Below, piece by piece: positions 1-9,900 of a stretch of 64,000 bases of DNA. The notes below the pieces were generated by a model. It made no database searches and was not told the DNA's origin. It worked only from the letters and a program-made list of their open reading frames with translations. Position numbers and translations under genes: made by a program. How positions within the stretch are numbered: position 1 is the stretch's first letter; each line of letters starts with the position of its first letter. Origin of the DNA: Diadema setosum (taxonomy: Eukaryota > Echinodermata > Echinoidea > Diadematoida > Diadematidae); assembly GCA_033980235.1 (NCBI GenBank), contig CM067066.1:34263180-34327179 (forward strand). The letters run 5' to 3'.

Positions 1-39
1 GTCCCCTGAATCACACATTTCCAAATGGCTTATGATTAC

Positions 40-160
40 CTGACAGTTTGCATAGAAGGCCTGGTGATTGAACACACAGCCAATGGTGCGGTAGGGGTAC
101 TGAGGCGTGGGCTGCTCCACGGATGGGGGATCATTGGGATTCACAGGACGGTGGATGTAC
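40..160 (-). CDS. CEP76: CEP76 coding exon 9 (last exon inside the window)
   Basis: The acceptor is CTACCAAG|GTACATC and the donor TGTCAG|GTAATC, phase 2 in and phase 0 out. It encodes the end of residue 444 and residues 445-484 (YIHRPVNPNDPP, then PYRTIGCVFNHQAF). The good donor at 39 means the gene continues in further exons beyond the left edge. Confidence 0.93.
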
Positions 161-2219
161 CTTGGTAGTCAATGGCAGAATGAAGGAATGATGACTAGAT
201 AAATGGTGACGTAAAGAATTAAGACAAATACATGAATAGAAGAGTAACAGTGTTTAAATACACACATTCATAAATTTACAAACATACTTACGACCATACA
301 AATTTTGTACATGCATATACACATGCATACACACACATACATACAAACATACAGAAAATGCAGAGTACAACCTCGACATCTGACCTAGAATCTGTGTCGT
401 ATCAATCAATGTCCCTGTCATACTTCACCCATTGAACATTTGAAACACATCTGACCTTCCATCACCTCCCAAAATCAATTTTACAAATTAGCAGAACTGA
501 TCTGAAACCAAGAAAAGCAATAACAGCAACCCTCTTGGTGCAGAGGCACACAGAGTGAATTGTTATGTCACGTTCATCCCAGTTTATGACAGTTGAATTA
601 TCGTACAAAGAACGACAAAGCTGACGTTTAACCTAAGGGTTTGACCTCTAACCTTGCAATCCCTTCATCTTCAGTGATGATCTATGTTTACCAACAAGAC
701 AACTGACTGCACAATTGTTATTCTTGTGTAGCCGATATTTGAAAATGTGGTGTGAGATACTGGTATGTAATCATCAAAAAAAGATTGCATTGATATTGTT
801 TGCAATGTCAGAAGCCTTTTTGATTTCCTCACTGCACTCCATGTTTAGATAGTTTGTCAAAAATCAGACAGAAGCAGAAAAGTCAAACACAGCATTACAC
901 AGAGTCCAAAGAGTCACATGACACGTCACATGACATGTCAAATTACCTCTGACAGGTGAGGCTCTCCCAGAATGTGACCAGTCCGTCCGAGCCTGAGGTC
1001 ATGACCCAGGAGTGCGCCTGACCTCTGCCCTTTGTGCCCACACAGATGAAAGCGTTGAGGCCGAACCCCAGCAGCAGACTGCACAGTAGTACTGCATGAT
1101 CTTCACAGTCCTGGCAGGAGGGGAAGGGTTAATCTTTCAGCACCTGGAGGTTTCTTGCAAATCAACCTTAACTCACTTCCTCAGCAAGTTTATCAAGAAG
1201 TGAGACTATCCTCCACAACGGCATTTCTTGTTTTTTTGTGTTTTGTTTTTGCAACACTGTAACACTGATTGGGGTTTATATGAATAGCTGATTTGGCTGC
1301 AGCTTCCTCTGGGTAGGCTCACTGATACGAGCTGTTTCACAAAAAATGGACCAAGTGTAAGAGAAGAAAGCATCTTCAGATTTGCACCTATCGCTTGCTG
1401 GCTCACTCATCTACAGCACTATCAACTGAGCCGAGGCCAGTTCATGGGAGCAACATGATGAACTTTAAACAAATACCTTCTTACCTCCATTTCCTCCCTG
1501 GTCCAATAAATAATTGAAAGAGTCTGTAGAAAGACATATTACTACGATAAAAAAGGATTAGACTTTTCAGGTAAGTATGCCACTGAAAACATGTTTTTTT
1601 CTGTCTTTTGGAATATTGTTAAAATTAAATGTCATTTATAAGTAGCATCATTATCATTCCTAGTTATTTTTTTTAATAATTCTATATTTTTCAATGTGTG
1701 TGTTGTTGTTTTTTTGTTTTTTTTTGCAGCAGCAAACGTGGGATTATCCAGCTTCCACAGTATATTTATAGCCAAATTTTGGGGTAAATTAGGCAAAAAC
1801 TAGCAACAGGGTAAGGATGTAGACTCAACATGGCATCTCTCTCACCCCTTTATTCTTGCAGATGAAGGCATGGACGCTGCTCCATATTTCTTTCGGCTGT
1901 CCCCCTCCCACGGCAGACACCCGCTCGTACCCAACCACGCTGACAAATCGGGCGGCATGCCGAGGAGAGTCCAGGAGGCGGGCCCCCGAGAGCAGCTTGA
2001 CGAATGAGCAAACTGGCCTGTTGACACCATTCTCATCCTGCATATAATAATAGTAATAATAATGATGATAACAATAATAATAATAATAATAATATTAATG
2101 ATAATAATAATGACAATAATGATAATGATGATAATAATAATAATAATAATAATAATATTAATGATAATAATAATGACAATAATGATAATGATGATAATAA
2201 TAATAATAATGATAATAAT

Positions 2220-2269
<50 letters not shown>

Positions 2270-2292
2270 TAATAATAATAACAACAATAATG

Positions 2293-2359
<67 letters not shown>

Positions 2360-3898
2360 CAATAATGATAATAATGATAATAATATGAATTTACATTACG
2401 CCAATCCAGTCTGTAATAGTGCTCAAAGCGTATACATACTATTACAATAATGGTCTCTGGATACATTATTTCCCACCAGCACTGACTGTGCTCACTCTCC
2501 ACTCCCTGGGGAGCATTCTAGTCAGTCACCATTTTACAGGCACGCACATGCTGATCAAACAAATACATTCTCATCCTACCAGGTACCTATTTATACTTTT
2601 GAGTGGAGAGCAGCAATGTGGATAAAGTGCCTTGCAGAAGGGCGAATGTGCATTGCAGAGAAAATACTTTCATAGGCAACATCCTCTTCTTGCTTTGGTA
2701 TCTAAATAGCATCCCGATTAATTTGCTATTACACTACATAAGACTTATGATGGCAGAAAGGGGCTGATTTGCTCAAGAAATCCCCTGCCCTACCAATTTG
2801 GGGCACACATCTTCACTGCACGCTGCAATGTGCTTTATTTTTCTTCTCTAAACATCCCCTCCATAGTATATCAATGAGAACTGCTATAAAAACGGAGGGG
2901 AAAGTGTTTTTAAAGTTTGACAGCATCAACTTGTACGGTATCCTTTCTATGTCTCAAGCTAGATTCAGGGATTCTGACATTACATCTATGTAAACAATCC
3001 TCACGTTCAGCTCCTGCTAAATATTTCTGTTTCAGTCAAATATCATTTGGCGGAAACATTCTTGAAATGAAATGCTAAATATGAAGAAAAAAGAAAGCCG
3101 GCCATAATCAATGATCTGAAATCATATACTTGTATGTGTTGAGCATATTGGCGTTACAAAATTTGGGGATTTTAGGCAACAACGTTCTTTCACCACATTA
3201 CAAGCTGGTAAAACTGCCAAGATGTTTCATGTAGCAGGGTTGTTTTCAGTATTTTAAGCATTAAGCAATGAAAGCACAGCTCACCTGTGCAAATATCTTG
3301 ACCAGTCTACCCTGATGCGAGGGTCTGATCTGCAGATATTCCCTCCACCACTGTTTGGCATACACCAGAAAGAGACGCTCCCGCTCCGCTATGCGGTTCC
3401 TTTCCACCGAGATCTGGTCCAAACAAACGAAGAAAACAAAACAAAAATGGACTAGTACTGAGCAGTGTCTTAAAACATGTGGTACTATCTATAGAACAAC
3501 TAAAAAGATTCTAACTATCTGATTGGTCAACTGCTCATCATATTTCACACACATAGTTTTATAGTTTCAGATATCAGAAGAAAAATGAGTACATCACAAA
3601 ATAAACATCACCATGTCAGACACACACAACACACAGACACTTGTCTACGTATTTCCTTTCACTGTCTACACGGTACCTCTTTTGAGCCCTACCTGTGTTG
3701 ATATCACTTCTTCCGTGAGCATCTGGTCTGGTCTTGGGAGGAGCTCCAATTTGACTTCCAAGATTCCTACAGGAACTTTGCACTCAGCTCCTATATCACA
3801 GGGAGAAAGAGGGTAAACAGAGTACTTGACAATAAGTCTCCAAGTCACAATCACATCTCTTTTTAATTACAACATAATGAATATGCTTCAAATGCGAA

Positions 3899-3941
<43 letters not shown>

Positions 3942-6900
3942 GCTTCAGCACCAGGGATCTATTTCATTGGGAAGGGTAAAATCATTGCAAATTACAGTTC
4001 TTGCAGTTACCATAGCTACAAATCAGATGCATTGGTTCTTATCAACAACCTGTTGACCACATTCACTGCATTCATTACGCAGTGCAGTCGTTGCATTGTC
4101 TATTAAGGGTTTACATTAAGTCATACGGACGAGAAAAAAAAAAAATAATGTAGTTCTAATGCTCCTCCACACCATGACACTTGGGCAGTTTTGCGTAATT
4201 TTCAATTTCAAGTAATGATCAAAATGATTGCTACATGCCACAGTACAATGAAAGCGCTTCTCACAATTCCATTCCTGTCACACGTAGCTTGCATTTTATG
4301 TGATGATCGACTATCAAGCAGTGTTCCCTACTAGATTTGCAAATAAATGCTACGTTTGTGTCACTTACTCTTATGTGAGCAAAAGTAATGGCCCTCCAAT
4401 AATGTAGCAACTGGTCATTTGAAAGAAAAACATTCATAGATTTGTCACACAACTTTACATCACAGCAACGCTAGGCATTTTCTCTACAACTTTGCTCATT
4501 ACATGTCCAGTGTAACAAAAATCCATAAAAGTTACACAGACTTGAAAAACAGAATGTTTTCCCAAAGCATGACTATGTTGCTGTCTCAGAATAATGTGGC
4601 ACCCAGGGACTTTTATACACCATGGCACATGAAGAGTTTGGAAATTTTTGTTACCATATATGCCATACATTTAGGGAGTCTATTTTTTCATGAATCGGGA
4701 TTTCCTGACAATTTCGCAAGTGATTAAATTCATGATCGTGGAGTACAGCAATGGACGGAGAAATGTAATTCGTGTTGGGATCTGCAAATATTTTCATGTG
4801 TTGTTACATTCATGAATAGCACCTGTTGTATGAAATTCGCAAAAACAATAACCTCATGAAAACAAAAACTCGCAAAATATATGGCATATAGAGAATTCCA
4901 GAGACTAAGTGGGACACCCTCCTACCAACGCCCAGCAGCTCAAGAGGGATGCTCTGCCGACCACTGCTGGTGGACAGAACTGTCCTCCACTCGAGATAAT
5001 GTGACGAGAGGAGGGTTGTTTCGCCTGTGGGATCTGTCTTGATGAGGACCAAGTGGATGGGGTTGCTAAGCGACAGGAGGGTGGTGGTGTCTGCCATCCG
5101 CGCTGCATCTCCTACACACAGAGAACAGCAAGAGGGAAGGGGGATATGATATATCAATGATGGCTAGCATGGGAATAAAACACGGAAAATGAACTATCAA
5201 GGGAGATTTTAAAGTAAAGTCCCTGTATGAAGTTGAGGGCCATATATGCATACGAGAGAGAAACATATCAAACAGTATCTAAAGATGACCATAACTGTCC
5301 ATGCACATGCTTCATATTTAACAATTTTCCATACAGTGCATGATTATATACCATCAAATTATGAATAAATTACATATACAATGTACTATCCAGGTGTGAC
5401 TGACATTTGAATGTCAGGAAGGCTCCCTTTTTCATGCAGAGTCGGGGTAATTACCTGGCACTGCTTTCAGTTTTATGCCCATGCATGCAGAAGGAAATCC
5501 AAAGCAGGAAAACCCCAACTATGTCAGAGTATTGTTAACATTCGAAACATTTCATAGTCACAAATACATAACATTAACCAATCTTGTGGAAAATGATGCA
5601 ATAAGCTGCTTACACTTACTATGAGAATCATAGCAGAATGTCTGACATTAAGGACAGCCTGTGTCTTTATGATACCTCATACATTCTAATTGTTGATGTT
5701 GCTTTTTTTTTTCTATTGAATACAAGTTTAGTTGATGAGAACATTTTCCATACCTCCTGTACGATTGTGAAGTTCAATTAAAAAGCCTTCCTGGAAATCA
5801 GGCTCGCAGGCACAGGGCACTGGCCGCGACCGAAACCTCTGACCCCGGAAGTGGATGTGGACAGCGAATGTGGACGTGGTCTGACCTGGAAGCGCTTCCG
5901 GCTCCTGGAGATGCTCCAAGAATGCCTTGCCTCCGAGAATCTGGAAGTACAGGTAGCGCCGTGTTGGGTCGATGTTGGCTGGTTTGGAAGGGGTAATGGA
6001 GATAAACGTTTGGTCATTTTCAAGCAAAGAGCAGGCTGCACACCGAGGAAGGAGCTTAGTTCCATATACAGCAATACATATACATTATTGTAGTAACGGA
6101 CTTCTGAGAGTGTAGATTTATCTTCACCACACTATACAAAGACACAACATGCTCATTGCACAAGGATAGGCAAATTTTTATGAAATATCTGCAGGGCTGC
6201 CCACTTCTGTATCTGCAGATCTAAAAATATACTGATGTAAGTAAAAATCATATTTTGAAAGCAAAAAATCTAATTTTGGCATAAAACTGTCCTAACTGCA
6301 TTTAACCCGTTGAGGACGAGTCCCGAGTATACTCGGGCAGGTGTCAACGGGTTAAATAATACACTATCACACTAGTCAACCTTAAGGAAATTACATTTTC
6401 ATTTAAAGAGCAAAATTTCTAAGTTTCTCTGAGGGAAAAATGGAGTACTTATACCCATGATGTGATATTTGAAATGCAGCCATTCACTCACCACATTTTA
6501 GTTCTAGTTTCCAGAGGAAACGTGTTGTAGACAGCAGCAAAACAATTGACAATCGCAAACTGCAGTACAAAAGCAAACGGGTAATTTTGAAGCTGACATG
6601 CATAATTAGATTATATTTCACACACCAGACACACACATACACACACACGCACCTTTCTTCAGGGGGACTGCAGAGACGCGATCGTCCTTGTTTATGAAGT
6701 GAGTGGCTTGTTTTGGGCGTGGACCATGTGATGCAGATCGTGATCCTGATGGACTACTCCTTTCTCTCCCGCCAATCTCCAATCTGTCCATGATTTCTTC
6801 CACCAAGCCTCTTTGACGTACCGCCTCAAGCAGCTCCTGCTCCCCCAAAGCCGAGCTCTCGTCCACCTTGTCGCCGATTGAGTCGGAGAGAATGTCATGG

Positions 6901-9900
6901 ATTCTCGCTTGGACATTCATCTGTGAAGCGGGTTGGCAAATTTTATGAGGAAATGCTATCAGTATCACATGATACAAAAACAAAATCAATTTCATTTATA
7001 AAAAAAGAATATGAGAATGGCTGGAATCTGGTGCAAAATAAGTCCACATATTAACTTTTTAAAAAACTTTCATTTTATGTCTTAAAGGGGAAGGCTAGTA
7101 ACTGATCAGTGGGAATCAGTAGAAATGCTGGGAGATGATTGTTCCAATCCTTATGGGATTCATTCAAGAGTACATTGTATATCTATTGTTGTGTGAAAAA
7201 TATTTGCTTCAGAATGGTCTCATATTCAAGTAATGTGCAGTTTAATGCCCCGTCACTGACCAGGGACGCTTACGTGGAAACATTAAACTGCACATTACTT
7301 GAATATGAGACCATTCTGAATCAAACAATTTTCACACAACAATAGATATATAATGTACTCTTGAATGAATCCCAAAAGGATTGGAACAATCATCTCCCAG
7401 CATTTCCACTGATTCCCACTGATCAGTTACTAGCCTTCCCCTTTAAGACACTCGGCACTTCACTCCCTTTGCAATACATCCCCTTTCATCTGCAAGAATC
7501 TTCACGAGGCAGATTAAGACGGACGGAGAAAGAGAAGGTCTTCATGAATTATGTGTGGATTAAAGTAAAATTTACTCACAATTTGAGACTACCACTCTGT
7601 GTAAAAAACAAGAACAAATCAGTAATATAGAAAAACTCTAGATTTAATCTTTATTCTGTCTCTTTTTTCTTTTCTTTTCTTTTTTTTTTTGGGGGGGTGG
7701 GGTTGTTTTTTCACTTAGCTCCCTACCCTGGCCCGGTAAACCACAGTCAACTATCAACAGCAACAAAATACCATTTCAGAAGCCCGAATTTATGAAGGCC
7801 ATGGTTACACACATGCACATCACATGCACCATATTAAATGTGCATCACATGTTGATAAATCTGATAAAGAATTCTTAACTCTAGTGTCTCTATTCAAACT
7901 GAATTAGCTAGACCAAGGAGGTTGAAGAGATGGAGTAACAACAGTTATTCCCTTTGATCTATGTTCAAAGCCGCCGCTCAAAAATATTTGAAGCATGTGC
8001 CAAACAGGATCTGCCGCGCCGATACGAAGACAATTGACTCGTGTCTCATTGCATAATCACCAGCCACTTTCAGAGGAAGATATGTCTTTGTGATGATAAT
8101 TACTTTTCGCTATCCCTTCTTATAAAAGGTAGGTGGTACAGACATGAGGATGCGCGAACAGAAATTGAGGGAAAAATGCTGAAATGAAGATGAAAATTAC
8201 TTGACTGGGCATATGTTGGCACTAATCTGATATATCTATCAATAAAGAATTATACTTCAAGATTATTCCATACATTGCTTCTAATTGGGGAAATTAAGCC
8301 GCAAAGTGATAACACCAGCTTTCCAGGATGGTACAGTTTTAAACACTTTCACATGATACAGCTCTGATTTACACTTTTGTGCAAATTTCTGGACGGAATT
8401 GACTTTTGTTTTACATGCTTTATCATTAAGTGAAATTTCATTTCATTTAATGAATAAATAGGCAAAATATGGTCAACATTATGATAACGTTCAAAATAAA
8501 TCTTCAGATTGCTCAGCAAGAGGGTGGTGTCGAACTTCAATTATCAAAGGCACAAGTGCACCTGTGGAATTCTTTTGTACATCAATAAAAATCTGACAAC
8601 TGTTTGAATAAGTACAGCCAGTTGGAACTCCATGTATAAAACCTCCTTGGCTAGACCCCCTAATCTAGAAAGTAGATTTTCCTGCCTTGCTTGCTTTAGT
8701 TCACTTACTTCTTCTTTTGTTTGCCATACCCATGGCATGGTCGAAACTAACTGCGACCAGCCCAAACGCGAAGCATAACTGGGTGAAGGAGCGCCCCGGG
8801 GTTAGGTCAAAACATGAATTTTAGTCACAGCTCTAACATTCTGCCTTGGTGGATAACCCACCCAGTTTAGTTGACCCACTATCATCTGTGTATGATTATG
8901 CTCCAACGATGTTCCAAAAAGTATAACCAAAAGCATAAAACAAATTTGCCAAAGTTTTGCCACAAATATGCCAAAAATACTGCAGTTTCGAATATCGTGA
9001 CCATATTGTTGATTCTGAATCTCCATAGTGAAATAATGCCATTTTAGTGCATGCGATGCATTTTCTTCGCATGGCCTAAAAAGGGTAACTCAACATCGGC
9101 ACCCCCCTCCCTCAATATAGATATCTATGCGAATTTCATGGTCATGCATCGCGTTCACAATTTACTAAGCAGATGTGTACCTGAACGGTGTTTTAGTTTA
9201 GTTTGTTACTTTGCTATAGAGTTGCTAGCGCTAGCTCTGTCAGCCTTTGTTCATGACGCAGGGTGCTGATGTTAAAGGTACCCTGCCGATACGTGGTACC
9301 CTTACCATACATGTAATAAAACACTAGGGTCTACATTGTAGACCCTATTATTATAATGTTGTTAATGTTTGTTAGACCTAGAGATCCTAATCTTTTCTAT
9401 AGTTTTTAAAGTTAATTGGCAGCAAGGTATTTGGCCTTTGCCCTCATGCCCTTACCATGGCGAGCGAGCCCTAGCCCTGCACTGCCACTGCACTGGGCAC
9501 ATGTGTCACTCATTCCTTAAAGGTATTAGCCCACATTTGTAAACCTGCAGCAATTGGTCTCATAGTTAGCATGGAGTTTGGGTATGATTGCAGTAACACC
9601 TGTGCAAAATTTCGTTCCAATTAGTCCATTACTTTCATAAAAATAAATGAAAATGCACCGTAATCCGTATGCATGCGTATAACGCTCGCTAGCTCCGGTC
9701 CACGTACGTGTTACATGTACAATGTACGTAGCTATAGCCCGCGCTCGTAATTCGATTTTGGGTCAGGTTGACCCGGTTTGAAAATTGATTTTATAACGAT
9801 GATTTTCTCTCTTTTATCGAATGGTATAGACAAAGAGCAACAGGTGAGGTATGTTACTGTTATAACTTGTACTTGAAGTCATATTGGACCTGTTTTATGC

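Noticed and set aside
2062..2502. Long isoleucine-rich and tyrosine-rich open frames on both strands
   Set aside because: They are translations of a trinucleotide microsatellite, not genes.
4503..4727. Overlapping open frames on both strands in CEP76 intron 4
   Set aside because: AT-rich intron sequence with no recognisable protein features.
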